Below the pieces are notes generated by a model, which saw only the letters and a program-made list of their open reading frames with translations, made no database searches and was not told the origin of the DNA. From positions 1 to 64,000 of the forward strand of contig NW_026529257.1 of assembly GCF_026262505.1 (NCBI RefSeq): a stretch of DNA of 64,000 nt, given 5' to 3'. Origin of the DNA: Trichomonas vaginalis G3 (lineage: Eukaryota > Parabasalia > Trichomonadida > Trichomonadidae). A program made the translations under genes and the position numbers. Shown piece by piece: positions 10,501 through 20,941 of the stretch; position 1 is the stretch's first letter; every line of letters begins with the position of its first letter.

Positions 10501-11118
10501 AATGAAGTATTCTGTACTGCAGAGGACATGGGACTTCAAATCTTTTACCAGGATACCGACAGTATGCACTTATATAATGAAGACATCCCAAAGCTTGCAG
10601 CAGAGTTTAAGAAGAGATACGGTAGAGAACTTATTGGTAAAACATTAGGTCAGTTCCATTCTGACTTTGCAGAAATAACACCTGGAAAACAAAGTTTAGC
10701 ATACAAGTCAATATTTTGTGGAAAGAAGACCTACATAGACTTACTCACTAACGATTTAAATGAAGTTGCATTTCACTGCAGAATGAAAGGCGTGAAGCAA
10801 GATGTTATTGCTTTAACCGCTAATGAAATGTTTCCTGAAGCTATACAATGCTATTACAATGAAGATAAGAACATTCACATACCTGTTGGAACATATGACA
10901 AAGACTCTGAGTTCAGTTTAATGAAACTTTACAAAGCACTTCATGATGGTCAAGAGATTGCATTCGACTTATGTAAGTCATGTCAACCTTGCTTTGCTGA
11001 AAAGTTCAACTTTTCAATAACGACTAAAACAAGCTTTATTCGTAAGTTGAAGTTCTGAGGTCATTTATTTTTGTCAGCAATGAGGTCATTCGTGATAAAA
11101 ATAAAGCTAGCGTAGATT

Positions 11119-11975
11119 TTACAATACTGCGATGGTAGAGTTTAAGAGTTGTGCTTCAATGTAGAGACAGTCCTTCCCATCTGGAGGCAAGAACACTGGA
11201 CATTTATGGTCATGAGTGGAGTACATGTCTATCCAAAACTCACGATTGAAGCCAGTTAATTTATAGTATTTAGGGTTAGGAAGTGGTGAAGTTCTTGTAT
11301 GACCAATGAACTCATTTTCAACGCCTTTGGCTATATTAGAGTAAAGTATTGCTTGCTTTCTATCCCAAATGCCAGTGTTACAATCTTTGAAAATTCATTT
11401 TTCCTCGGAAGCATTGCATCATAATTGAAAACATTCTTAAAATCATCACTTGGTTCGGAGATTTGAAATCTTATACGTAATGGATTTTCTTTCTTTTTAG
11501 CGACTTCATTGAATGGTGAGAATACAATGAATTGACAGTCATGAGTTCCATCTTCATTTTCATTAAATTCATAATGAAAGTCTATAAGTTGTGGCTGACT
11601 ACCTTCTTCTTTCAGTTGTGCAAGAAACTCACGTAAAGGCTGTAAAGTTTGTACTTCAATGTTGAACTTTTTCTCGAACATCTCATTAAATGAAATCATA
11701 CATTGTTGCAATGTTGTATCGTCTTTAAAGTATTTGTATATGTGAATGTTTTGGGCGCTTAAAGACTGTTCGTCATTTTCTATCTCGACTTGAAGTATAA
11801 AGTCAACCTTTCTGAAAGCACGTGTTATATACATAGATGTTATGCCAATGTACTTCTCTTCATTTATGTTCACAATCCAGTCTGTTGGAAACTTAAACGT
11901 TACTCTGTTCCCCTTTATTTTGACGTCAGGGTTTTCACTACTGAACGCAACAGATAAAGGTATTTGTCTATACAT
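11119..11975 (-). pseudogene. Minor virion protein candidate (A)
   Basis: Counterpart of the whole 285-residue gene at 37985-38842. The start MYRQIPLSVAFSSENPDVKIKGN and many beta-rich segments (VTFKFPTDWIV, VDFILQVEI) suggest an all-beta protein, perhaps the Polinton minor (penton-type) capsid protein; this is inference. It is broken in A. It is convergent to the polymerase gene. Confidence 0.5.
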
Positions 11976-11999
11976 TTAATTCGGATAAAAATAAACCAT

Positions 12000-12255
12000 T
12001 TACTCTTTCTTTGCTTCAGCTTCTTTAGCTTTTGCTTCAGCTTCTTCTAGCTTTCGCCAGCAAACGTGGGTTCTTCTGTCTTCCAGCAGCTAATGCAGCT
12101 AGTTGTTTTTCACTAAGTTTTCTCTTTGGTCTCTCTGGCTTTTGTTCTTGTTTTTGTTCCTTCAGTTCGGATAAAATTTGCTCGCGAATTTCTTTCTTCA
12201 ATGCTTCAACATCTATGACACCTTGGGTCTTGTCCGTAGGGCTTGTCTGAGTCAT
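12000..12255 (-). pseudogene. Small charged protein (A)
   Basis: Begins MTQTSPTDKTQGVIDVEALKKEI, continues as a highly charged helix with KQEQKPERPKRKLSEKQLAAL and ends in an Ala/Glu/Lys-rich tail. It could be a DNA-condensing or scaffold protein; no family is recognised. It sits divergently from the next gene across about 45 nt. It looks broken in A and in B. Confidence 0.4.
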
Positions 12256-12300
12256 TTGACTGCAGATAAAAAACTAAATTAAAACTTTAACCGATGTAAA

Positions 12301-12731
12301 ATGAGCTTGTCAAAATCAGAGCGAGAGTCTATTATATTAAATGACGCAAGAGGAATACAACATCCTTTCTATTATGTAAGTCAGAGTAAAGATGGTAAAA
12401 TATACGTAAGAAAAAGAAAGGTTCCATTAGCGAATAGAGAGCGACAACATTAAGGTGCATGGCAAGGGGAAGCCACGAAGCCCATATAAAACCTTCTGTT
12501 CAAACTGAAAAGTCAATAGAACAAGAAGAAAAGAAGCCAGATGTTCTTTCAATAACGAACCAAGAGCTTATTGCAAAGTTCGTGAATTTCATTGAAAAGC
12601 AAACCGAGTCAAAGAACCCTGACCCGCCAGTGAAAGAAGTTGAGACAAAAGAGAATGTACAGTTCATTGAAAATGTCAAGAAACAACTTCCACCACGAAT
12701 GCCAAGAAGAAGAGTGAGAATAATGAAGTAA
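12301..12731 (+). pseudogene. Hypothetical basic protein before capsid (A)
   Basis: Begins MSLSKSERESIILNDARGI and ends with the basic tail PPRMPRRRVRIMK. In between lie HPFYYVSQSKDGKIYVRKRK and a Glu/Lys/Pro linker. The tail could bind nucleic acid. It ends 27 nt before the capsid gene. It is broken in A; the B counterpart is 39175-39607. Confidence 0.4.
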
Positions 12732-12758
12732 ATAGATATTTTTATCTGAAGTAAATAC

Positions 12759-14333
12759 ATGCAGAACGAACAGCTAAACGAATTTACTCCAGCAGAGCAT
12801 ATTCATCAGATTCGCTCATATTTCGATATCATAGACAATGCAGTTCAAATTGGTGACACTAATAGAAAATATTCTGACGCAAAGATTCCATCACAACCTG
12901 GAACTGCTAAAGATAACACATGGGTAACATTCAATCTCTCACCTCCTGGTGAAAATATGTTGGACCTTTACAATACATTCATTACGTATAAAATGGAAGG
13001 TCAATTTATTGCAGATAAAGAAATTGGTTCAGGTTCCAATAAAACAAACCCACCAGGATTTTGGATTGGTTTCGATGACGCTTTCTATGCAGTTGCTGGA
13101 TATCAAATCCTTGCAAATGGTCGTATCGTATATTCTCAAGACAACGCAAGAGAAGAAGCATATATAACTTCAAACTCACAAACTACCGAACAAATAAAGA
13201 AAGTAGATGTTTTCTCAAAGACTCGACATGAAGATGTATGGAGTCATTCGGGAACATGCAGAACAGGACAAATTGTTAGTGGTCCAATTACAGCAGGAAA
13301 ATCATTTGATTTTAAGCTTCGTTTAAGAATTCCTGTTAGAAGATTCCTTCCATTAGAAGCTATTCGATTTATTCCAGCTTTTGCAGGAAACATTCAGCTT
13401 AAAGTAAAGTTCAGTAGCGACGCCTTACAATGCACATCTATATCTGTAAATGATATCATTGCTTTCAATCCAACTCTTAAAGTTGCATTTGCTTCAGATT
13501 CAAATCCACCGACAAATAAATTTGTTCCATGGAATGAACCATTCACTATGATAACGAAGGCAATAGAAGCTAGTGGAACAGTTACTATTACAACTGTAAC
13601 CCAGCAACTATTTCGAACAAAGATGGATTTTAATGAATGTTTCATTCATCCAAAGTCATTCTCTTTAGACCCTAACATTTATACAGAACTTGTAGAACAT
13701 TATACAAACGAGGCTTTATGTTTTCCTGTTAAAGTTATGGATTGGATTCCTATGGACGGTTCATTCTCAAAGAATACAGATAGTTCAAGTGCAACATTTA
13801 CAGCAGCTTATACGCCTATTAATGTTAAAAGTATTTGGGCACTATTTAGAAAGAAAGACAACTATTATGTTAATTTTGAGAACCCTAAGTTTAAATATCT
13901 TCAGCTTTCCATGGGAGCTTATGGAAATATGCCTGCAGAACCTGAAAAATCATATGGACCTGTATTTTATGAAATGGTTGCGAACGCTTGCAATACAAAC
14001 AATGATATGATAGGATTTAATGAAGATGTTATGAGGTCATTGGTGGATGATGGTAGTGTGGAACATAAATGGGATAGCTATGACAACACACATTTCTTAT
14101 GTGGTTTTCCAACAGAAGTGGACTTTTGCTTCCAACAAGGTCAAACATCTACTGCTCCAATAACATACAAATTGTCTGTTAAAGGACCTATTGAACTAGC
14201 AACTGAAAACGTACCAAAGCCACTTATTGGATTTATGAGGGATTGTTGCTTTGCAATACAAGTAAGACAGTCAGGCATACCAATAATAAGACTTGACGAC
14301 TATAACTTAGCCACGGACGACAGTGAGGAATAA
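12759..14333 (+). CDS. Major capsid protein candidate, double jelly-roll type (A)
   Basis: 524 residues, beta-rich throughout. It has the position and size of the Polinton PY major capsid protein. The start MQNEQLNEFTPAEHIHQIRSYFDII precedes TWVTFNLSPPGENMLDLYNTFITYKMEG. Later segments SGPITAGKSFDFKLRLRIPV and GFPTEVDFCFQQGQ fit strand-rich jelly-roll lobes. In the virion it would form the trimeric capsomer. The ORF looks whole. It has a TTTTTATCTGAAGTAAATAC leader. It is followed by a membrane protein gene 30 nt on. The assignment rests on position, length and style, not on a search. Confidence 0.7.
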   Translation: MQNEQLNEFTPAEHIHQIRSYFDIIDNAVQIGDTNRKYSDAKIPSQPGTAKDNTWVTFNLSPPGENMLDLYNTFITYKMEGQFIADKEIGSGSNKTNPPGFWIGFDDAFYAVAGYQILANGRIVYSQDNAREEAYITSNSQTTEQIKKVDVFSKTRHEDVWSHSGTCRTGQIVSGPITAGKSFDFKLRLRIPVRRFLPLEAIRFIPAFAGNIQLKVKFSSDALQCTSISVNDIIAFNPTLKVAFASDSNPPTNKFVPWNEPFTMITKAIEASGTVTITTVTQQLFRTKMDFNECFIHPKSFSLDPNIYTELVEHYTNEALCFPVKVMDWIPMDGSFSKNTDSSSATFTAAYTPINVKSIWALFRKKDNYYVNFENPKFKYLQLSMGAYGNMPAEPEKSYGPVFYEMVANACNTNNDMIGFNEDVMRSLVDDGSVEHKWDSYDNTHFLCGFPTEVDFCFQQGQTSTAPITYKLSVKGPIELATENVPKPLIGFMRDCCFAIQVRQSGIPIIRLDDYNLATDDSEE

Positions 14334-14363
14334 AGGATGAACGTTTATTTTTAAAGCTTATAA

Positions 14364-14822
14364 ATGAGTTCTTCATCAAGCTCTCGCGAACCTTCACCAT
14401 CTATGAAACAAACTTTACCAAACGATTATGGAGCACCTATTGAATATTTCTTACGAGCTGCACAATGGCAAAGAACAGTCTCACCAAGGTTAGGTGTTCC
14501 ACCAGCTCCTGTCAAAAATAGCATTTGGTCAGGTCCTTATATAAAATATGGTCTCCCACTAGGTTTGCTAGCTACAGCAGGAGCAGTAATGATGTTGAAA
14601 AGAAATAAAGCAAATGTTATAAATAATACTGAAGTAGCTGAAGTTAAACAAACTCCAACACCTTCGCCAAAACCAACGCCTTCACAAGCAAAACCTTCAA
14701 TAACTCCTGAACCTATGGAAGTACAAACTCCTGTTCAAAAGTCAACTCCTAAACCGACTCCAACATTTAAACCAGAACCTACTCCTCAAATAAATCGTAA
14801 AACTCCTGCGTTTCCTTACTGA
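14364..14822 (+). CDS. Membrane protein with Pro-rich tail (A)
   Basis: 152 residues. A Ser-rich N-terminus (MSSSSSSREPSPS) is followed by a hydrophobic segment IKYGLPLGLLATAGAVMML at about residues 55-73, then KRNK and a tail of Pro/Thr/Lys repeats (TPTPSPKPTPSQ). A single transmembrane span with a basic stop-transfer end suggests a virion or host membrane protein. It lies directly after the capsid gene in both A and B and is nearly identical there (41237-41695). Function unknown. Confidence 0.6.
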   Translation: MSSSSSSREPSPSMKQTLPNDYGAPIEYFLRAAQWQRTVSPRLGVPPAPVKNSIWSGPYIKYGLPLGLLATAGAVMMLKRNKANVINNTEVAEVKQTPTPSPKPTPSQAKPSITPEPMEVQTPVQKSTPKPTPTFKPEPTPQINRKTPAFPY

Positions 14823-14870
14823 AAAAATAACGTTATTTTTATTTTATTTGAACATTTTTATTTGATTGAA

Positions 14871-15107
14871 ATGACGACTAAAGTCACTGAAGCAATGAAA
14901 CAAAAGTTTTTGGTAGAATACATTAAATCAGGAATTATTCCAGAAGGTTTTTACGTTCATACTATGAAGGATGGTAGAGTTCAGTTTAGAAAGATAAAGC
15001 AACCATTAGATAAAGAAGGAATTTTGAGAAAGATTAAACTTCATGAGGACAACATTGCTGAACTTAGGAAGAAGTTAGAAGAGTTGGAGAAAGGAAGAGA
15101 GTTATAA
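14871..15107 (+). CDS. Small coiled-coil protein (A)
   Basis: 78 residues from the ATG of MTTKVTEAMKQKFLVEYIKSG; an in-frame TTG 9 nt upstream is not used here. GFYVHTMKDGRVQFRKIKQPLD is followed by a C-terminal coiled coil (ILRKIKLHEDNIAELRKKLEELEKG). The 3' end touches the inner edge of the TIR, so its last codons differ from the B copy (41744-41986). Function unknown. Confidence 0.5.
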   Translation: MTTKVTEAMKQKFLVEYIKSGIIPEGFYVHTMKDGRVQFRKIKQPLDKEGILRKIKLHEDNIAELRKKLEELEKGREL

Positions 15108-15777
15108 AGCAATGAATTCAACAGGTTAGAAAAGAGGTTAGATATCGGGTTAGATCTAACCTTCTACCCTAAATTTATTTTTGTGCTATGTTTTCATACG
15201 TGTGCGGGTGGTGATATCATTAATTTTTAAGTTTATTTTTTATTTTATTTTTATTTTATTTGGATGTAATGACAGAACAAAAGCAACTCATACAAATCAA
15301 AACATATAACAAACATACATTTAAACATTTATTCTTCCTTCCTGAGCATAACATGTTCTTTCAAATACATCCGAGACCAGTTGACTTTTCATTGACTGTT
15401 TATAAAGATAGAAATAGTTATATCATTAAACCATATGATGACGAAGGTAAGTTATGTAAATTGTACGTTAAGAAGTTAGAGAAAGTTTATGGCTTCAAGT
15501 ATGACTACAATAGGGTTAACACTGATGATGAAGATATTGAGGAAAATTTATGAGAACATTAGTGAAGTCGTTAGTGAGAACGATAGTGAGAACGTTTATT
15601 TTTACATTAGTGAGTTCGTTAGTGAAGTGGTTGGCGGCTTTGTAAATATTTAAGGTTAAATTAGTTTTTGCGTTCATGTTGTAAAATATACGTTAACGGT
15701 TTTGTAAAGTGTCAAATTCACAAGTATTGGGTAAAGTGGAACGCAGTGCCACCATACCCAACTATTGTATACTAACT
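15104..15777 (-). repeat. Right terminal inverted repeat of Maverick A
   Basis: Matches the inverted left end of B (20942-21597) and C (from 52572). Its outer end is TATACTAACT. It holds a complete 94-residue gene, a palindromic GTTAGATCTAAC block near 15150, and at 15553-15640 a run of TTAGTGAGAAC-like units. The outer 60 bp show a few differences from B. Confidence 0.85.
15269..15553 (+). CDS. TIR-encoded conserved protein (A)
   Basis: 94 residues, starting MTEQKQLIQIKTYNKHTFKHL. A mixed alpha/beta-looking core has HNMFFQIHPRPVDFSLTVYKD and IIKPYDDEGKLCKLYVKKLEK, and the tail is acidic (NTDDEDIEENL). It lies wholly inside the TIR, so a complete element has two copies pointing inward-to-outward. 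All four copies in the window are open and nearly identical. ATGTAA lies directly before, overlapping the true ATG. Function unknown; an end-binding role is only a guess. Confidence 0.65.
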   Translation: MTEQKQLIQIKTYNKHTFKHLFFLPEHNMFFQIHPRPVDFSLTVYKDRNSYIIKPYDDEGKLCKLYVKKLEKVYGFKYDYNRVNTDDEDIEENL

Positions 15778-16396
15778 TTAAAGAATGAGTGGAATCGACG
15801 TGGAGAGGGTTATCAATGCTATGCACCAATTCTTTTGCAGCAAAAGGTGCATATATGATTGTAAACTCGGAAAAATCTCCATTGTAATCAAATTGAACGA
15901 GATCATCTGGGCACTCTTCCTGTAAATTATTCAAAAATGCTTCCAAAGAAGTGTAAGGATCGTTTGATAATCTTTGTGCAATAATCTCATCAAGGCGATA
16001 AAATTTGTGCTTTAAAGCATCAGTAGACTGCGCGAAAAGTTTCATCGTTTCTTTGTTATTCGTATCAATTCCGAACTTATCAAAAAATGCTTTTTGAGCA
16101 AGAAATTGCTTTCCACCGTTTTTAATATAAAGTTCGATCCATTTTTGATAAAATTTACTCGCGTAATGTGAACCCATTTCAACTCCTATATGATGGCAAT
16201 GTTCTTCATTAACTTTGCTTATAGTAAACACTCCATTTTGTTCTTCAACCCTAAATTTTGCCTTGCATAGGGGATACGAACATGAATAAGTGACATATTG
16301 CTTTGGAGATCCCGTTCTTCTTCTGTATGGGACACCGCCCTTGACTTCCTGTTTAATACCAAAAGCAATAAGCTCCTCTAAGTCCACCGAAATCAT
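15778..16396 (-). pseudogene. MULE-type transposase, N-terminal part
   Basis: About 206 residues remain from the start MISVDLEELIAFGIKQEV to HVDSTHSLKLVYN. A zinc-finger-like region (TYSCSYPLCKAKF with EEHCHHIG, a C-C-H-H set as in FLYWCH/WRKY-type fingers) is followed by a helical region and the beginning of the MULE catalytic domain (VDSTHSL with the first Asp). Maverick A was inserted here, so the rest of the gene lies beyond the left end of A, outside the window. The start is supported by a TCATTT Inr 8 nt upstream. This is a host DNA transposon gene. Confidence 0.7.
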
Positions 16397-16404
16397 AAAA
16401 ATGA
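16397..16404 (-). promoter_or_regulatory. Trichomonad Inr before MULE gene
   Basis: On the minus strand TCATTTTT is followed at once by ATG of MISVDLEE. This fits the trichomonad initiator TCA+1-Y-T-W, which usually lies within about 20 nt of the start codon. Confidence 0.6.
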
Positions 16405-17336
16405 AGTGATTTTGAAAAGAGTTAACAAAATTCAAATCACATCAAAAACAAAAACACATAAAAAATATTTTATTATACTCATTCGAAATTAAAAATAATA
16501 AAATTTATATATATTAATTTCATTAAATCAAGGTTAAAAATCTCACCGGAAAAATAACCTCAGTGTGATAAATTTATCACCGGAAAAATTTACAATAAGG
16601 TTAATACCGAAAATATCGAAAAATCAACATTTAAGGTTAATTTAAGAGTATGCACTTTTGTCACCTACTCCTAAATCATTAGCTAAATGAAGGTTCAAAT
16701 AGAAAGTAAATATCAATTTATATGATACTGAAACCAAATAGTTCTTTTAATAAAAGATAACACGCTGAAAATTATTGAGTATTTGCAAATCTCAAAAATC
16801 TATTGGTGAATTTGGCTCAACTTTTAAAATTATAACATCCATATCAAATCATAAAAGCAGACAAAAATTAAAGCCAAACCTATCGGCCAATTTTTTTTGA
16901 TATTTTAATTTTTGAGGTATACTTTTAAAAGTGGATTTAAAGCACTGATGAAAAAACATTAACTTCTGTCGTTATGATTATTGATTTAGACAATAATGAT
17001 TTTAATCTTTGATTATCAAAACACTAAAGTCATCTTTTTAACATTTGCTTGGTAGCATTAACTCAAGTCTAAAGTACTATTTTATGTGGCACTCTTAGAA
17101 TTTTTGTATTCATTGTACACGCTGAAATAGTACCATTAAAGTTATGGCGGACTTTCAAAAAATAGTTTGGTCACCTTTTTTTCATATTGAAATTTTTAAG
17201 ATTTTTTTCTGAAATAATAAGCAAGAATATCAACCTAAATAATATTAAATTCCATGCGTTAATTTTCCCTCAAAAGTCATTGACCGCCTCTCAATCTAGA
17301 TTTTGTGAGTAGTTTAGATCTATTTATTTACATATA
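16405..17336. other. Intergenic, no gene seen
   Basis: Very AT-rich spacer with scattered short ORFs only. I see no RNA gene, tandem repeat or Inr-led ORF. Confidence 0.6.
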
Positions 17337-17388
17337 TAAATATAATTCTTGATGCAATTTGAATAAATATCTTCTGTATGCGAGTTCC
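17337..17388 (-). pseudogene. Remnant of a coiled-coil gene 5' end
   Basis: About 50 bp (CTTGATGCAATTTGAATAAA and on to GTATGCGAGTTCC) match the first codons of the coiled-coil gene at 45010-45060. The promoter and start codon are missing. It marks the left edge of the duplicated unit and suggests a third copy once lay here. Confidence 0.6.
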
Positions 17389-17728
17389 CATTTATCATCA
17401 AAATAATACAAACAAATTGATTTTATATTATTATTAGATCAAATAATACCGTTTTTGAAATGTTTATTTAATTTTGCAATTAAGTATACTGTTTTCTTTA
17501 ATAATTATGCTATAATTATATATTTTCGATGCATTTTCTAGAAAATTAATTAAATATTTGGATCAAAATTCCAGCAATTTAATCTTTAGAAACTCGAAAA
17601 TATTTGCTGAAGAATTGGCATGAATATTGCAAATTTAATTGAACTAGTTGCTTTGACATACTGGTGCATCAATGTATTCCTTCTATTTCGGATGAATATG
17701 AACCAAAAAACTAAATTTATAAATTTTA

Positions 17729-18767
17729 ATGTCACGTTTCAGTGATTTTCTCTCTTCGGAGAGATTATCACTATCATCATTTTGAAAATATTCCAAAAAA
17801 CATCTGGTATGAATTATATGGTGAAAATAACAAAACAAATCCAACAACATGTATTAATTGTTCAATTTCTGTTACTAATTCCGAATGTTTTGTTTTACTT
17901 AGTTTTTTTCATGATCTTGAAGAAGGTGCTATTTCAATTACAACGGATGATATCAAATTATTACATTCCGAATGTTCATTCAATGACTGCAAAAGGAGTG
18001 ACTTTGGAGGTTCTGTTTACGTGAAAGGTCATAATTCAGTTATTCAACAACGATGTTGTTCATTATATTCACAAGCATCAAATTATGGAAAACATTCATA
18101 TTCATCTTTATCCTATGGAAATTTTAATTATTTTCTTAAAAGTTGTGTTTCATCATGCGGAAAAAAAGAAGAAGGATTAGAAACTATTTATTGTTTTTAT
18201 AGTATTACTAATATTAGTTATTCAAATATTAGTAATAACACTGCCAAAGCAAAAGGGGCTGCATATGGTATATATCCAGGAAATTCAATTGGAAAAGTCA
18301 ATTTTTGTTCAATTTGTCAAAATCATTGCGATTATTGGGTTCTTATGCATTATAGTAGTGGATATCCAACATATTATCTTATTAATAGTAATATTCTAAA
18401 TAATTCACAATCAAGTACAAGTTATGGTATCATTTGTTGTACAGAAAAAATGACTATTTCTAATTGTTCAATTTTTGGAAATTTTGGAAATGGACCATTG
18501 ATTTATAATAATGCTAATTCATTACGAATAGAAAATTGTCATATTGATAATTTAACATATACTTATAATTCTCTCACAGATAAATTCAATATTGATTCCA
18601 TTACATCTTATCATTTATTTTCATATTTTTCAACTACTAATTGTTTAATTCCTTTCAATCTTCAACATCAAGAAACAATTATCAAACAGAAAGTCAAATA
18701 TAAAGAAGGAAAGTATATTATTCATATTTCAACGCCGTTCTTTGAACTTTTGCTTTCAATAAAATAA
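17729..18767 (+). pseudogene. Beta-helix surface-protein-like gene, copy 1
   Basis: The main open stretch (17742-18767, about 341 codons) has repeated short strands with Ser/Asn/Cys turns: ISNCSIFGNFGNGPLIYNN, INSNILNNSQSS, SYSNISNN. This is typical of right-handed parallel beta-helix proteins, which form a large trichomonad family of predicted surface proteins. The only nearby ATG (17729) reads MSRFSDFLSSERLSLSSF and then stops, in another frame from the long stretch. That frame has no ATG near its beginning. No Inr is seen, and no C-terminal membrane span. So it is probably a dead or partial copy; the same start defect is in copy 2. Confidence 0.6.
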
Positions 18768-19144
18768 GAATGGAATTCAGATTTTTTTCTTATTTTCATA
18801 AGACTGCACTTACGCCCATATGACTTTAATTCAAATTTTTGACAATTGGCGTGAATACTCTTTGAAAATCAACCTTAAACATATGAATTGAAGGTCATGT
18901 GATAGGGGCGTAAATGCACCTATTCTCCACTATGAAAGACAGAAATTGTTCATAAATCACAAAATTAACTAAAGATGACAAATAACATTGAATCAAAAGT
19001 CAGCTTGTTTTGAAAACATTTCAAAAATATTACGTAACATTTTACATAATAATTATCAAAACAAACAAACAAATAACAAAATAATAATTAATTTTCTTGA
19101 GGATTGGAATCAGAATTAGAATATGTTGATAATGATAGTGATGT
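18768..19144. other. Spacer between beta-helix and coiled-coil genes
   Basis: No gene. An imperfect inverted repeat is seen: TGCACTTACGCCCATATGAC near 18805 pairs with GTCATGTGATAGGGGCG near 18895. Confidence 0.5.
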
Positions 19145-19676
19145 TCAAGGGAATGAAACTCTTTTGGATGGATATGGATTTGGTGAATTGTGTGAAGAAA
19201 TTTTGTCTTGAATTCGAAGAACTGTGCGTTGTAAATTATTGAATGATCGTTCAAGGTCTTCGGCAAATATTCGTGCTTCTTCTGCTTCTGATGCTGACTT
19301 CTTTTGACGTTCAATAGCAAGATCAAAATCGCGATGACTTGAAATAAGTTGATTTTGTAATTCTTCAATAGTGGAACTTTGTTTAATCATAGATTGTGTA
19401 TATTCTTCTTTCTTATATTGAAGTTCTTCTTCATATCGTCTCAAACATTGTTCTGCTTCTTCGGCTCGTTTCAATAATGAATTATGCTGTGAACGAAGTG
19501 TTTCAATTTCTTTGTCATATACACGTGATGTTTCTAATTGTTCTTGTGCATGTTGTAATGCATCTGTGATAGATTGACATTTATTTTCGCTTTTCGATAG
19601 TTGATCACGTAATGTTGAAATTGTTGAATCGCGTTCACAAACAATCGATTCAAGTTGTTTAGATCTGTTGATTGAT
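19145..19676 (-). pseudogene. Coiled-coil protein gene, 3' half (copy 1)
   Basis: Host gene for a long coiled-coil protein. This half encodes KQLESIVCERDSTISTLRDQL, then EELQYKKEEYTQSMIKQSSTI, and ends in PNPYPSKRVSFP. The pattern is almost pure heptads rich in Glu, Lys, Gln and Ser. The 5' half lies at 44412-45079, with transposon E in between. The whole protein would be near 400 residues, probably cytoskeletal or a scaffold; function is not known. Confidence 0.7.
19661..19676. repeat. 16-bp target duplication of transposon E (left)
   Basis: AGATCTGTTGATTGAT here and again at 44412-44427 on the far side of E. The uninterrupted gene copy has it once (47449-47464), which is the empty site. 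Confidence 0.85.
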
Positions 19677-20382
19677 CGTAATGCATGAAAAATAGCGTGA
19701 CTTCATTTTTGACAGTTTACAAATGTAAAGTGTTGCATCCTTAAAAACTTGGAAATATATACATTCATGAATTATCTTGTATATTAATTGAAAATCCATA
19801 AAACCCTAACAATATTTTTTCTTAAAAAAAACTATAAAAATATAAATAAAATTAATCGTTAAATAAAAATATTTGATATTAGAATTTTATTGGAAAAATA
19901 AAAAACTTAATATTTTAAAGAAATACTTAAATACTTGAATGTTTTAACTTTTACATTATCATATAGACTCTCAAATTATTGATTGGAAACGGTTTGAGGG
20001 TTATCAATTTAAAAAAAATTGTGAGTTTTTTAGATTTTTGGCAATGAGTTTTAAAAATTTGTGAGTGAGAATGTGTGTTGATGCTTGGCACTTTGAAGGG
20101 AAGATGTTCTGGGTTCACAATTATTAATGGGATAAATAAAATGATTATAAATATAATATATTAGAAAATAATTTGCAAAATCTCTCCATTTTTATAAATT
20201 TAATAATAGAAGTTGATCTATATAGAAAGAGGTTTTATCTATTAAGTTTTTGGCTTTTGCCTTCAAATCATTAATATAATTTTTTCAAAAAAAATTGTTT
20301 TATTTAAAATAAACAAATTTTATCAAATAACTAGTATTTTTAAATTATCTTTTGAAAAATTGAAAAATTTACAAATTAAAAA
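19677..20382. other. 5' non-coding part of transposon E
   Basis: AT-rich, with the left TIR at its beginning. No gene. Several T and A runs only. Confidence 0.6.
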
Positions 20383-20941
20383 ATGGAAGACATCTTGGTT
20401 CGTCTCGAAAACCCAGAAGATCTTAAAACTTTTCAACTCCCAACCGTTCCCGCCGATCAGGTTCTCAACGTAATTGAAGAAAAATATCAAGAATACATTA
20501 ATAATCCAAATGTAACTCTCGAAGATACGGCAAAAACACTTTCAATAGGAAAAGAACGTTTGAAAAAATTTTCGTACTACTCGGCTATCCAATAAAAGAA
20601 AGAGGAAGACCAAAGAAAAAAAATTTTGAGGAAGATGTATACAAAATTTTGGAAATAAAAGCACAATATGACATTGGATACAAAAGGATCAAAGAATCAT
20701 ATTTCGAAAAAGTCGAAAGATTTACATTCAACGATGCTTTCAAAATTTTCAATCAACAACATTTGTTTACATTTCACAGGCATCAGAAAATCGACGAACA
20801 TCCACATGAATACGTTGCTCAATATGTTAATCAATTATGGCATACTGATTTGAAATTTCTGAAGGACGATAACGGTAACCTTCAATATTTAATTTCATTT
20901 CTTGATGACAGAAGCAGATACATTATTTGCTGGGATGTTTT
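20383..20941 (+). pseudogene. Transposase of E, N-terminal part
   Basis: Starts MEDILVRLENPEDLKTF. A helix-turn-helix-like stretch (VTLEDTAKTLSIGKERLKKF, residues about 44-63) is followed by a basic GRPKKK motif. Then comes the beginning of an rve core with QLWHTDLKFL (first catalytic Asp) and YLISFLDDRSRYIICWDV. The HTH part and the catalytic part are in different frames near 20590, so this copy was probably already inactive. Maverick B entered directly after codon GTT of CWDV. The other part is at 42639-43061. Confidence 0.75.

Larger units (their letters stand above)
7122..11058 (+). pseudogene. Protein-primed DNA polymerase B (A)
   Basis: Large family-B polymerase of the protein-primed type, the replicative enzyme of Polintons. 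The N-terminal region (MYRKLSKLEHSEIKQLL) is a long helical, charged domain before the polymerase. Exonuclease motifs are seen at FFADFECSTDG, YFHNLSYDINFIL and YCKQDVRIL. Polymerase motifs are DFDTVSLYPS (A), ILNSIYGKT (B) and YQDTDSMH (C). The catalytic half from about 8761 is a long open stretch, whereas the N-terminal half is heavily decayed; the gene carries several breaks. Two GC-rich double hairpins lie in the N-terminal region. Confidence 0.88.
1..15777 (+). mobile_element. Maverick/Polinton A (right part)
   Basis: Right-hand part of a Maverick/Polinton; its left end lies outside the window. It carries integrase, protein-primed polymerase B, a double-jelly-roll capsid candidate and the right TIR, whose outermost bases read TATACTAACT at 15768-15777. 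It lies in a MULE-type transposase gene that resumes at 15778. It is a fossil with about fifteen breaks in the visible part, most of them in the polymerase region, while integrase, capsid and the small 3' genes look whole. Gene order matches B and C, but the cargo zone between integrase and polymerase differs. Sequence similarity to B is very high in most shared genes, so the group is young even though this copy is dead. Confidence 0.93.

Noticed and set aside
19042-19368. Second minus-strand frame over the coiled-coil gene (also 46869-47156)
   Set aside because: A shadow in another frame of the coiled-coil gene, with Lys/His/Ile-rich nonsense composition.
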